A stretch of DNA of 22,053 nt, from NCBI GenBank assembly GCA_009776495.1, contig WRNS01000002.1, forward strand, positions 1-22,053, read 5' to 3'. The notes beneath the pieces are model-generated. The model was not told the DNA's origin and ran no database searches. It saw only the letters and a program-made list of their open reading frames with translations. Within the stretch, counting starts at the first letter, position 1, and each line of letters starts with the position of its first letter. A program made the translations under genes and the position numbers. The stretch comes from Methanobrevibacter sp. Its GTDB lineage: Archaea > Methanobacteriota > Methanobacteria > Methanobacteriales > Methanobacteriaceae. Below, piece by piece: positions 1 through 7,485 of the stretch.

Positions 1-407
1 TAGTTTAATAGATTAAATAGCAATTAAATTATATATGATATAATATAAATAGTTTTGGCATATATTTTATAAATATTTATAAAAATTATGAGCATAATAA
101 AAAATAATTAAGATAAATTAGATATTTACACAAAGAATAAATGTTTAATAGATTAATTTTAAAAATCTATATTTAGGATAATTTTTTTAAAATTTAGGAC
201 ACAATTATTTTAAATCATTAATTATTATTAAATGAAATTATTGATTAATTATTTAATGATTTTTATTTATAAATAGAATAGATACAAAATCATCATTATA
301 CATAAATAGAATATATTATTAAAAGTTTAAGAAATATGTACTATAAATGATAAATTTATTATAAGGAATTACATTATTAATAGCTTATCTACTGAATAGG
401 TGAGACA
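1..407. other. AT-rich upstream intergenic region
   Basis: No gene is visible in this stretch. It is almost pure A/T with several TATA-like runs and an imperfect dyad whose arms are AAATCATTAA (212-221) and TTAATGATTT (253-262). The last bases carry AGGTGA (398-403), the ribosome binding site of the next gene. A promoter for that gene must lie here, but the composition makes the TATA box impossible to pick with confidence. Confidence 0.5.
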
Positions 408-884
408 TTGAAAATTAAAAAAAGATATCATCTCAAAAAAACGAAACTTAAAGAAATTATGCAGGAATTAAAAGGATATTCATCAATTATTCTTGATAAA
501 GCTAAAGTGGAGATGTTAGAAACCGATTCTCATTCATTCATATTAGTCAATGGTCGACCACATATTATACTATTAAATGATAAACCATTTCCCACATTAA
601 AAGCTATTATAGACAATAAAATTAAAGAAAATCAAGTGGTAGTAGATATGGGTGCTGTTAAATTCATGGCAAATGGTGCCGATGTTATGAGTCCAGGAAT
701 TGTAGCTACAGATGATAATATAGTTAAAGATGATGTTGTAATTATTGTGGATGAAAATCATGAAAAACCATTAGCTATTGGAGTAAGTTTAATTACAGGG
801 GAAGAAATGGTAAAGAATGATAAAGGTAAAGCTATTAAAACCCTTCATTTTATTGGAGACGATATTTGGAATCTCCAGCTATAA
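408..884 (+). CDS. PUA-domain RNA-binding protein (MCT-1/Tma20-like)
   Basis: A 158-residue protein with a short N-terminal domain (about 1-70) and a C-terminal PUA domain (about 76-155). The diagnostic stretch VDMGAVKFMANGADVMSPGI (79-98) is the conserved core of archaeal PUA proteins related to eukaryotic MCT-1/Tma20. PUA domains bind structured RNA such as tRNA or rRNA, and the MCT-1/Tma20 relatives act in translation and ribosome recycling, so a cytoplasmic translation-related role is likely; the exact substrate cannot be read. The start is TTG at 408, supported by AGGTGA four bases upstream. It lies about 100 bp upstream of arfB on the same strand, possibly in one transcript. No enzyme domain is fused to the PUA, so this is not a transglycosylase. 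Confidence 0.85.
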   Translation: MKIKKRYHLKKTKLKEIMQELKGYSSIILDKAKVEMLETDSHSFILVNGRPHIILLNDKPFPTLKAIIDNKIKENQVVVDMGAVKFMANGADVMSPGIVATDDNIVKDDVVIIVDENHEKPLAIGVSLITGEEMVKNDKGKAIKTLHFIGDDIWNLQL

Positions 885-982
885 TTCATATGTTTAAAAA
901 AAATAATTTAAATTTTTATTTGGATCTTTTTTAAAAATAATTATAAATTTAATTTAAAAAATAATGTAAATTTATTGATAAT

Positions 983-1675
983 ATGGTAAATTTAAGATAC
1001 AATGCAGGAAATATACTGAATCCAAATGTTCATAAAATTGGGATTTTAGCTCTTGGATCACACTTAGAAAATCACGGTCCAGCACTTCCTATTGATACTG
1101 ATGCAAAGATAGCTTCATATATTGCTTTGCAATCATCACTTGAAAGTGGAGCTAAGTTTTTAGGAGTAATATATCCTGCCCATGAGATTGAAGAAATTAA
1201 TCATGGTGTTCATTTTTCTCTTGAAGAATTAGCTAACAATATAATTGAAACCTTAAAGTCTGCTAAGAAGTTTTTAGCTATTGAAAAAGTAATAATAGTT
1301 AATGCTCATGGAGGTAACATCCCATTATTTCTACATTTAGAGGAAATTGAAAATAAGGCTCACATAGACATAATTATGAACAATAAAATCGTGGAAAATG
1401 AAGGTCCTCATGGTGGTTCTGGTGAGCTATCCATAGGGAAAATTCTCACAATTTTAGATGAAGATGAGGTAGCTAATCAAACTAATTTAGATGAATTTGG
1501 GGAAGTGGGCTTAGCTATGTTTGAAAGTGCTCGAAAAAACGATCCTGGAATTGAGGAAGGAGCTAATGAAATCGAAAATCATGGTGTTTATGTCGATGAT
1601 ACCTTTGGAAAACAATTGCTTAACTTAGCTATTAATTCAGTTTTATTAGATGTTGAGAAGCTATTGGATTATTAA
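983..1675 (+). CDS. arfB: ArfB, FAPy deformylase (creatininase family)
   Basis: A 230-residue creatininase-family amidohydrolase that best fits archaeal ArfB, the 2-amino-5-formylamino-6-ribosylaminopyrimidin-4(3H)-one 5'-monophosphate deformylase. It acts after the archaeal GTP cyclohydrolase III in riboflavin and F420 biosynthesis. The metal-binding signature is visible: GSHLENHGPALPIDTD (25-40) gives E29, H31 and D40; NAHGGN (107-112) gives H109; and GPHGGSGELS (141-150) gives H143 and E148. The length matches the family. The first ATG after a long AT-rich gap is used; no strong ribosome binding site is seen, so a short leader is possible. Creatininase proper is unlikely in an archaeal methanogen context. 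All catalytic residues are intact. Confidence 0.85.
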   Translation: MVNLRYNAGNILNPNVHKIGILALGSHLENHGPALPIDTDAKIASYIALQSSLESGAKFLGVIYPAHEIEEINHGVHFSLEELANNIIETLKSAKKFLAIEKVIIVNAHGGNIPLFLHLEEIENKAHIDIIMNNKIVENEGPHGGSGELSIGKILTILDEDEVANQTNLDEFGEVGLAMFESARKNDPGIEEGANEIENHGVYVDDTFGKQLLNLAINSVLLDVEKLLDY

Positions 1676-1716
1676 TATTAAATTTATATTATTTATATAG
1701 TAAAGGAGTGTTTTAT

Positions 1717-1887
1717 ATGAATATTAAAGCTTTAAAGTTACTTTGTATGATTTCATGTATTTTAGGCTTAATTATAATAATTCTCAGTTTATTTAGTGGT
1801 ACTATCGAGTGGCTGTTTGTTTTTACAGGTTCACTTTTGGTTTTTTTAGGATTAGCTAATTTTTATCTCTTTTCAAAGAGAACATAA
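1717..1887 (+). CDS. Small two-helix membrane protein
   Basis: A 56-residue open frame starting at ATG 1717, with a strong ribosome binding site AAAGGAG (1702-1708) eight bases upstream. After a short basic N-terminus (MNIKALK) there are two hydrophobic segments, about residues 8-26 and 32-51. They are separated by a short SGTIEW turn, and the protein ends in SKRT, so it is probably a hairpin with both ends in the cytoplasm. It follows arfB by 41 bp on the same strand. Function is unknown. The good Shine-Dalgarno sequence and coherent topology argue that it is a real gene rather than an AT-rich chance frame. Confidence 0.65.
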   Translation: MNIKALKLLCMISCILGLIIIILSLFSGTIEWLFVFTGSLLVFLGLANFYLFSKRT

Positions 1888-2101
1888 TATTTGTTTTGCT
1901 AACCTTTTTTTTATTTTTTTATATACTAATTTTTTTTAAATCAGATTTATGATTAGTTTTTTAATCTTTTTTTAGCTATTATTCCTTGTTTTTATCAAAA
2001 TAATTTTTATTTTTATCATTTTTATTTTTATTTAGTTTTAATCTGTTTTAGCTACAATCATATTATTTACAATCATTATAATTAATTATTATACTTTAAT
2101 G

Positions 2102-2191
2102 AAAAATATATACAGCTTTTTTTATATAATGAAAAAAATATACAACTTTTTTTATACTATATAAAAAATATACAAATAATTTTAACAACAA
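2102..2191. repeat. Three tandem 30-bp TATAC iterations
   Basis: The word TATAC recurs at 2109, 2139 and 2169, exactly 30 bp apart (about three helical turns). Each is preceded by an A-run. The first two copies are followed by CAGCTTTTTTTATA or CAACTTTTTTTATA, and the third copy has diverged after TATACAA. The spacing is seen directly; a role as protein-binding iterons or poly-T terminators is inference. Confidence 0.55.
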
Positions 2192-2288
2192 TATTTATAT
2201 ACTAGTAATTCCTAATAATTAAATGTGAATATTTTTTTATTATTAGAATCCCTCCTCTATTTAATAAAAAAATACATTTACAAAAAAG

Positions 2289-2433
2289 TTAATGAATGGA
2301 GTCTCAAGCTGAACATTTTAAATAATCACCAATCATTTCTTCTGTCATGAAATATTTCAATCCTTGTATTTAAATGTATTATAAAAACACTTTTGTTTGA
2401 AAATTTTGCCAAATTGAGACTCGTGTTCATTAA
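2289..2433. other. 145-bp element bounded by an inverted repeat; possible structured RNA
   Basis: The left arm TTAATGAATGGAGTCTCAA (2289-2307) pairs with the right arm TTGAGACTCGTGTTCATTAA (2414-2433). Eight bases match at each end of the arm around a 3/4-base internal loop. The 106-bp interior contains no open frame. Read on the minus strand, it contains AAGGATTGAAAT at about 2357-2368, whose last eight bases equal the crRNA handle of the local CRISPR repeat. A small RNA or miniature mobile element is possible; neither is proven. Confidence 0.4.
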
Positions 2434-2523
2434 TAGCTATTTTTTTTAAAATAAACCTAAACATTGTTTATTTATTTTCATCATATAAGATTGCTTTTTG
2501 TTACAATGATGAAATTTATTTCT

Positions 2524-3246
2524 CTAAATAATCATACCAAATCCTAATGAATTTTTTTCACCTAAACCACAATCATATCCAAATTTAATCAGATTTTTAT
2601 CTCCTTCAATAGCTATATCCATCATGAATGCTCGGTTAAAAGTTTTAATATTTCCTTTTTCGATACTAATCCTTTTTCTTCGAACAAGTTTCATCCCAGA
2701 ACTTATATTAACATTGTCTAAATCTATTTCTTTATCATAAAATTGGTTGTATTTTTTAACAAGGTTTTTTTCAATATTTGAAAAAAACTTAGGATCTGAT
2801 GGATCCAAATCCCATGGTTTCAGCTTCCCATCTATCTCTTTTTTTGTTCTAACAATTATTGGAGATAAAGTTTTAAATTTCATTATAGTTTCAAATTGGG
2901 GAGTTGGTAATAACTCAATTTTTTCTACGTATAGCTCTTGTCCTTTAAAATTAACTTGAATATCTTCAAGATAACCGTTAACAAGAGATTTTATGAGGTA
3001 TTCATTGGGGGAAGCTATTTGAAAACTCATAGTTCCGTTTTTAGAAATAAATCCATCTTCAACCCTTTTTCTTTGTTGTATATTAATTTGTGAAAAAGTA
3101 AAAAATTTAAAGGATTTTGATGTATGTAATTCTTTAGCTAAATCCAAATCAGCTATTTTACTGTAGATAATAGATGAAAGAATGTAATTATAGTTAAATG
3201 GTATATGTAAAGTTTTTTTAGATTTTAATTCTATATTAAGTCTCAT
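2524..3246 (-). CDS. cas6: Cas6 CRISPR RNA endonuclease
   Basis: A 240-residue RAMP-fold endonuclease that cuts within the CRISPR repeat to make mature crRNAs. The C-terminal glycine-rich loop GLGEKNSLGFGMI, typical of Cas6, is present. Near the N-terminus, Y28, H41 and K47 (in HTSKSFKFFTFSQI) occupy positions like the Tyr/His/Lys triad of Pyrococcus Cas6, so it looks catalytically intact. ATG at 3246 follows AAGGAG (3255-3260 on the plus strand), giving a well-placed start. It reads leftward, in the same direction as the first array is predicted to be transcribed, and stands 4.2 kb from and opposite to the rest of the cas genes. It probably serves both arrays, since they share the same repeat. 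Confidence 0.92.
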   Translation of the reverse strand: MRLNIELKSKKTLHIPFNYNYILSSIIYSKIADLDLAKELHTSKSFKFFTFSQINIQQRKRVEDGFISKNGTMSFQIASPNEYLIKSLVNGYLEDIQVNFKGQELYVEKIELLPTPQFETIMKFKTLSPIIVRTKKEIDGKLKPWDLDPSDPKFFSNIEKNLVKKYNQFYDKEIDLDNVNISSGMKLVRRKRISIEKGNIKTFNRAFMMDIAIEGDKNLIKFGYDCGLGEKNSLGFGMII

Positions 3247-3506
3247 ATGTTAAACTCCTTCTTATTATTCATGGATATTTCTGATTTAAAGAAAATTTTT
3301 TTTATTAATTTAAGCTATTTTGTTTTTTTCCCCAAATTAAAGAAATATTTTTCATTTTGGGATATACTTTTTATGATTAAATTCATTTTTTAGTCAATTT
3401 TTAAACATTTTGATTGTATTTAAAATATAATTATATGTAAATTTATTAACATTTTTGGCTGATTTTAAACTGCGACAAGTTTTATTGTTTAACTGTTAAC
3501 AATCTG

Positions 3507-4200
3507 ATTTCAATTCCCTTTTGATCTGATTTAATTGAACTATCATTTTACTTGGTAGGGGAAGTGTATGCATTTCAATTTTATAATAATCTGATTTAAT
3601 TGAAACAATAGCTGATCATTACTCCGAATCTTCCTATATTTGAATTTCATTTTGATCTGATTTAATTTAAAGGAAGAAACGAAGCATTACTCAAGATAAT
3701 GAAATTTCAATTTCATTTTGATCTGATTTAATTTTTGGTGGGTTTGATGTTAAAATAGATGAGAATGTTAATTTCAATTTCATTTTGATCTGATTTAATT
3801 TCCCAGAAACTCAATTGGCCCTTAGTTTTGGTTCGTAAATTTCAATTTCATTTTGATCTGATTTAATTCCATTTCAAAACATAACTTTGACAGAGATGAT
3901 TATCAATTTCAATTTCATTTTGATCTGATTTAATTTATCATCTCGAAGAGTTGTTTATTGTTTGCTAACCTATTTCAATTTCATTTTGATCTGATTTAAT
4001 TTGATGAGATTAAAAGTGAGTTGAGTTCTTTGGTTAAATTTCAATTTCATTTTGATCTGATTTAATTCTCTCACTAGTATTCCTGTTGCTTTTGTTAATG
4101 CAAATTTCAATTTCATTTTGATCTGATTTAATTAAGATTCTGAAAATCGTATGTATCAATTTCTTAATTTATTTCAATTTCATTTTAATCTGGTTTAGTT
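3507..4200 (-). CRISPR. CRISPR array 1: 11 repeats, 10 spacers, degenerate at both ends
   Basis: Thirty-base repeats start at 3507, 3572, 3638, 3704, 3771, 3839, 3906, 3972, 4038, 4104 and 4171, with spacers of 35-38 bp. On the plus strand the repeat begins ATTTCAATTTC and ends GATCTGATTTAATT. Its reverse complement ends in ATTGAAAT, the usual type I-B 5' handle, so transcription is predicted leftward. The seven copies from 3704 to 4104 are identical. The copies at 3507, 3572 and 3638 carry 2, 4 and 1 changes. The copy at 4171, which should be leader-proximal, carries 3. Decay at the presumed distal end is usual; decay at the leader end suggests that the array no longer acquires spacers. Confidence 0.96.
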
Positions 4201-4475
4201 GGGTTTACACAGTTTGCTGTTAAATAAGCTTTGATTAAGATTTTTGAATCTGGAGAGTAAGACACTGATGGTGATTTTATTGAAGAGTCAGTTATTTGTC
4301 TTATGTTTATTGTATGATAGTGACTCGTAAATGTAGTTTATATAGTCCTGAAGAGGCATTTTATAAACTAACTCCATTACAATATCAGGTCTTGGGGGTT
4401 ATTAACAAGTTATAGAATATAAAGATGGGAAAAGAAATGGATAAACATAAATAATAAAAAATAGGGAATTAGGGA
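4201..4475. other. Flank of array 1 (presumed leader side)
   Basis: By handle orientation this should hold the array 1 leader, but by eye it shows no similarity to the array 2 leader and no convincing TATA box close to the first repeat. Read on the minus strand, about 4202-4310 gives an uninterrupted coding-like stretch that includes SPSVSYSPDSKILIKAYLTA. It recalls the Ig-like repeats of methanogen adhesins, so this may be a gene fragment. Nothing else is recognisable. Confidence 0.4.
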
Positions 4476-4889
4476 TTAGATAGTTTTATAAGTCACTTTC
4501 ACAGAATAAGGCTTATAACCAGATGGAGGGTGCTTACTAACAACACCACCATACTTATTAGCAGTGTATGTTTTAGCATACTTCTTAGATTTACCCTTAA
4601 CTTTCTTAGTGAAAGTAACTTTAGCCTTAGTTAACTTATAATAATTCGAGAAATAGTCACTAGACCATGAACGAATTTCAAACGTATTAGTTTTGCCAGA
4701 CATACCCGAATACCCTGGAGTGTAGGAAACACCAATATAATCCCCTTTACCAATATACTTATTAACAGTCCCTGAACTCTTAAACTTAATAGTCTTAGTG
4801 TATGTTTTACTAGCTACTGGTGTTAATGTTAAACCCGCTACAGCAACAAACAATATTAACAATATTAAAATTTTCTTTTTATTCATCAT
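4476..4889 (-). CDS. Small secreted protein, family shared with 21471-21893
   Basis: A 137-residue protein with a clear signal peptide: basic MMNKKK, a hydrophobic core to about residue 22, and a likely cleavage after PVAS (27). The mature part (about 110 residues) is rich in Lys, Tyr, Thr and Ser, strongly basic and without cysteines, and looks beta-rich. It shares motifs in the same order with the product at 21471: KTYTK, VNKYIGK, FTKKVKGK, KTY and a C-terminal G-x-KP-x-S. Function is unknown; a cell-surface role is inferred only from export. Its ATG overlaps the stop of the upstream zinc-ribbon gene by four bases (ATGA), so the two are probably translationally coupled, which favours the first of the two adjacent ATGs. 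Confidence 0.75.
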   Translation of the reverse strand: MMNKKKILILLILFVAVAGLTLTPVASKTYTKTIKFKSSGTVNKYIGKGDYIGVSYTPGYSGMSGKTNTFEIRSWSSDYFSNYYKLTKAKVTFTKKVKGKSKKYAKTYTANKYGGVVSKHPPSGYKPYSVKVTYKTI

Positions 4890-5056
4890 GAACTCAATCC
4901 TATAAAACCATCACTAGTTTTTTGATGTTTCATACCACATTCAGGACAATAGAAATATCCTCTGGCACGTTCACTATCAATTGTTTCTTTATGTCCACAT
5001 TTAACACATTTAAATTCAACATAACGTTTAATTTCTCCATCTGAAGTATTTACCAT
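4886..5056 (-). CDS. 56-residue zinc-ribbon protein
   Basis: A short minus-strand frame starting at ATG 5056 and ending in TGA at 4886-4888. It holds two Cys pairs, CVKCG (C17, C20) and CPECG (C38, C41), about 18 residues apart, a classic zinc ribbon. Basic and aromatic residues around the pairs (YVEFK, GYFYC) are compatible with nucleic-acid or protein binding. There is no membrane segment, so it should be cytoplasmic. GGTTGGTG lies upstream of the start. The stop overlaps the start of the secreted protein gene (ATGA, 4886-4889). The cysteine spacing and coupling make it a real gene despite its size; its partner and function are unknown. Confidence 0.72.
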   Translation of the reverse strand: MVNTSDGEIKRYVEFKCVKCGHKETIDSERARGYFYCPECGMKHQKTSDGFIGLSS

Positions 5057-5093
5057 TATTTTACACCAACCTTAATTACATTGAAAACTTTAA

Positions 5094-5924
5094 TCAACTT
5101 TTACTATCCCATTCTTTTAACAAAATTCCAATATCTTTCTCGACATGCTCATTCCATTCCATATCCATATCAATATCACTAATACTATATGTTACACCAT
5201 TTTTTTGGAAAGTGAACACGAATCCTCCATTTTCCCATATCTGTAAATATCCTTCAAAACCTCCAATATTCTTTTTTTCACTAGTAAATCCATAGACCTC
5301 AAAAGTAGGGTTAGCATTATAAATTTTTATAGCTGATTCCCATGATCCCTTTCCATCTTTACCGAATCCTATTTCTTTGAAGTTATGTTTGCTTAATTTA
5401 ATATAAAACTCAGAGTCTATAGTATTATTTGGTTCGGTGAAAGTGTATTTATCTAATTTACAATTTTTAGCATTTAATATATCAGTAGTTAAATAATTTT
5501 CAGAATTCTCAACTCTTTCCAGTAATACAGTAACATACTTCTCTTTACCATTAGTATCATTAAAATGTATCTCTATAGTTGCAGTTTCCATTTCTAATGG
5601 TATTTCTATAGTTTCATTAAATTTATCCTCTTTTGATTCCATTTTTTTACTAATGTTTAAGTCTTTGGATTTCATTTCAAGACTATTAATATTAGTTACA
5701 TGTCCTGAGATAGTGCAAGTTGTGTTATTTCCTATATATATCGTGGTGTCTTGGTCTAAGTAAATGCTGCCTGTGTCTGGAAGCATAGAACCTATACCTA
5801 TCAGTATTAACACACCAACACAACATGCTCCAAGTATAGCTACTGTTTTTCCTTTTCTTGTTTTTAAAAAAGGATATACTTTTTCATTTAAGGTTTCTTG
5901 AAAACTTTTCTTATCTTCACTCAT
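5094..5924 (-). CDS. Single-pass membrane protein with large external domain, unknown family
   Basis: A 276-residue protein with a charged cytoplasmic N-terminus (1-27, ending KTRKGK), one transmembrane segment at about 28-47 (ILGACCVGVLILIGIGSML), and a long hydrophilic region outside. The positive-inside rule predicts N-in, C-out. The outer part carries several N-x-T/S sequons (for example NNTT and FNDTNG), which would suit archaeal N-glycosylation. Regular alternation of Thr, Ile and Glu suggests a beta-sandwich. I recognise no family. It lies between two other minus-strand genes encoding zinc-ribbon proteins, with gaps of 37 bp on one side and 66 bp on the other, and may share a transcript with them. 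The ribosome binding site (AAAGGG) is rather distant from the ATG. Confidence 0.7.
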   Translation of the reverse strand: MSEDKKSFQETLNEKVYPFLKTRKGKTVAILGACCVGVLILIGIGSMLPDTGSIYLDQDTTIYIGNNTTCTISGHVTNINSLEMKSKDLNISKKMESKEDKFNETIEIPLEMETATIEIHFNDTNGKEKYVTVLLERVENSENYLTTDILNAKNCKLDKYTFTEPNNTIDSEFYIKLSKHNFKEIGFGKDGKGSWESAIKIYNANPTFEVYGFTSEKKNIGGFEGYLQIWENGGFVFTFQKNGVTYSISDIDMDMEWNEHVEKDIGILLKEWDSKS

Positions 5925-5990
5925 TTTTGGATCAATTCCCTTTTTTTTAAAATATTATAATTTTTTTATTTATTAATCAATTGATAAATT

Positions 5991-6557
5991 TTACCAACCA
6001 TCTTCAGTAACATAGGAAGCTTTTTCATTAATTATTTCAGAAACTATGCTTTGATGAGAGACTTTATCAAATCTGATATTCTTACCCTCTCCCATTCGTA
6101 TAATATTATGTTTCATACCTTCAATTTCATTCCAAGGTATTTTAGCAGTTTCCATATCCGTACTAAGAACTACCCCTTTTTCTGCGATTCGCAATGTTCC
6201 AGTCTCACCAGCAACAGTTTTTTCAGTAAACTGCTGTTGTGATGCTCCTAAAGCACCACCAAGTAATGCTCCTTTAGTTCCAAATAGCATTCCACCAGCT
6301 AATGCACCTTTACCTAAATCATTAGATATTTGTTTATCCATTTTAGGAAAGATGACAGAAACATTCTTACCCTCTAATATTTCATCTTTAAGATTATTTC
6401 TACTTATTTTTAATTTTTCCTGTTTTTTTTCTTTATCCAATTTCAACATATCTTCCATACTCATTCCACATTTAGAGCATGATTTATCAGTTTCTTTAAC
6501 TATATTTCCACAATTGGGACATGCATCAGTTCGTACTTTTCTACTAAATAATCCTAT
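5991..6557 (-). CDS. Zinc-ribbon / glycine-zipper / PH-like protein with anomalous start
   Basis: The first in-frame ATG is at 6464, but the frame stays open upstream and encodes an obvious zinc ribbon. From 6557 the product would begin MGLFSRKV, with Cys pairs CPNCG (13-17) and CSKCG (27-31). No ATG, GTG or TTG lies between the in-frame stop (6576-6578) and that ribbon. A strong GGAGG (6566-6570) sits eight bases before an ATA at 6557. Next follow a charged helical part, a glycine-zipper-like segment (GALAGGMLFGTKGALLGGAL) and a C-terminal PH-like fold (GTLRIAEKGVVLSTD, then IPWNEIEGM). It is probably membrane-associated. Either ATA is the start, or one A is missing from the A6 run after ATG 6565, which would give MKKIGLFSRK. 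Function is unknown. Confidence 0.6.
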   Translation of the reverse strand: MGLFSRKVRTDACPNCGNIVKETDKSCSKCGMSMEDMLKLDKEKKQEKLKISRNNLKDEILEGKNVSVIFPKMDKQISNDLGKGALAGGMLFGTKGALLGGALGASQQQFTEKTVAGETGTLRIAEKGVVLSTDMETAKIPWNEIEGMKHNIIRMGEGKNIRFDKVSHQSIVSEIINEKASYVTEDGW

Positions 6558-6565
6558 TTTTTCAT

Positions 6566-6570
6566 CCTCC
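6566..6570 (-). promoter_or_regulatory. Strong ribosome binding site without a usable start codon
   Basis: GGAGG on the minus strand is followed directly by ATG AAA AAA TAG, a three-residue dead end. In the frame of the zinc-ribbon protein the first codon at normal spacing (8 bases) is ATA. This site decides that translation begins upstream of the ATG at 6464. Confidence 0.55.
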
Positions 6571-6678
6571 CCCGTTTATTCCAATTTTTTTGTATTTTAT
6601 TATTATCATTTTTTATCATTTATTTTTTACTATTCATATTTTTTTCAGAAAAATCAATTAGACAGAGAGATTATTACA

Positions 6679-6879
6679 ATGTCAGCATCAGAAGAGTTAT
6701 TAATTAACATTATTTCTACACTAGAAGGCGGAAGTCTTCAAGATACATTGGAACAGTTACAAAAATTAGACACAGTTACTATAGATGCTATTTCAACTTT
6801 GAAAGATTTATGGGATGCTGATAATCTAACTTTGATAAAAACGTTGCTTCATCTGCAAAAACAGTTCTTAGTTAAATGA
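6679..6879 (+). CDS. Small helical protein (66 residues), DUF1641-like by eye
   Basis: The 66-residue frame starting at ATG 6679 (MSASEELLINII) is entirely helix-forming and has no membrane segment. Leucines are regularly spaced (LQDTLEQLQKLDTV, then LIKTLLHLQKQF). The pattern is reminiscent of small DUF1641-type proteins, but this is a weak visual impression. The open frame extends upstream to 6352, but that part is antisense to the zinc-ribbon gene and is low-complexity, so the later ATG is preferred. The ribosome binding site is weak (a GAGAG about ten bases upstream). It stands alone on the plus strand between a minus-strand cluster and the cas operon. Confidence 0.5.
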   Translation: MSASEELLINIISTLEGGSLQDTLEQLQKLDTVTIDAISTLKDLWDADNLTLIKTLLHLQKQFLVK

Positions 6880-7485
6880 GAGGAATCAGCTTTAAATGTC
6901 ATAATTATCATAATTTTAAGATGAAAGTTTTGATGAAATTGAGAAAAAGTTTTTTTCCCATTCAAACAACCTAATTAAATGTTTAAGATCTTTGAATGAA
7001 AGAGAATAATTTTTGTTCAATTCATTTTTAGAGGAAATAGACAAATAACAACCTTTTTTTTATTTATAATATAGATAAAATTCTGAACATTTTTTAAGGA
7101 TTACAAAGAACAAAAGAAACAATTTTATTTTTAAAACGAAAAAGCATTTTAATTTATATTTTTAAGTGAGAGTCTATAAATTATTGATGTGAGAACATTG
7201 ATAAGTAACAATTTAAGATTCTCTATATTTAATCGAATTAATGATAATTTTATAAAGATAATAATCAAACAAATAGTAAATGATAATTTAATTATCATTA
7301 ATATTATAATTAGTATATCAATATTAACATACATGCATTATGCAATTATTTTAATAATTATATTTTTAATAATATTTTGTTTAAATTAATTAAAAACAAA
7401 TCAATCTGTAATTGAAAATACTTAATTAATAATTATAAGGTTGTATCAGACTCAATGAGGGTTTATATAATTATAGGAGGTAATG
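6880..7485. other. AT-rich gap and promoter region of the cas operon
   Basis: No credible gene is present. Overlapping hydrophobic frames on both strands around 7149-7389 are products of A/T composition. A small dyad, CATTCAAA (6959-6966) with TTTGAATG (6991-6998), may be a hairpin. Near the end, GAAAATACTTAATTAAT (about 7413-7429) could act as BRE/TATA for the cas operon, and AGGAGGT (7475-7481) is the ribosome binding site of cas8. A plain SD plus one weak promoter is all that can be supported. Confidence 0.45.

Larger units (their letters stand above)
1888..2523. other. 636-bp non-coding region downstream of cas6
   Basis: The gap lies between the convergent ends of the small membrane protein gene and cas6. 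No credible open frame is seen. The first 200 bp are T-rich on the plus strand, as expected of archaeal poly-T termination. Two structured elements are listed separately: three 30-bp iterations at 2102-2191 and an inverted-repeat-bounded element at 2289-2433. Confidence 0.6.

Noticed and set aside
2747..2959. 70-residue plus-strand frame within cas6
   Set aside because: Antisense shadow of cas6.
3501..3510. AATCTGATTT just before array 1, suspected extra degenerate repeat
   Set aside because: Only ten bases match part of a repeat and the rest of the 30-base unit is absent.
6352..6678. Upstream extension of the small helical gene
   Set aside because: It is antisense to the zinc-ribbon gene and Phe/Ser/Leu low-complexity; only the part from ATG 6679 looks like protein.
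7149..7389. Overlapping hydrophobic open frames on both strands (61 and 66 residues)
   Set aside because: Ile/Leu/Asn-only composition arises from A/T-rich DNA in either direction; the plus-strand frame starts with GTG and has no clear ribosome site.
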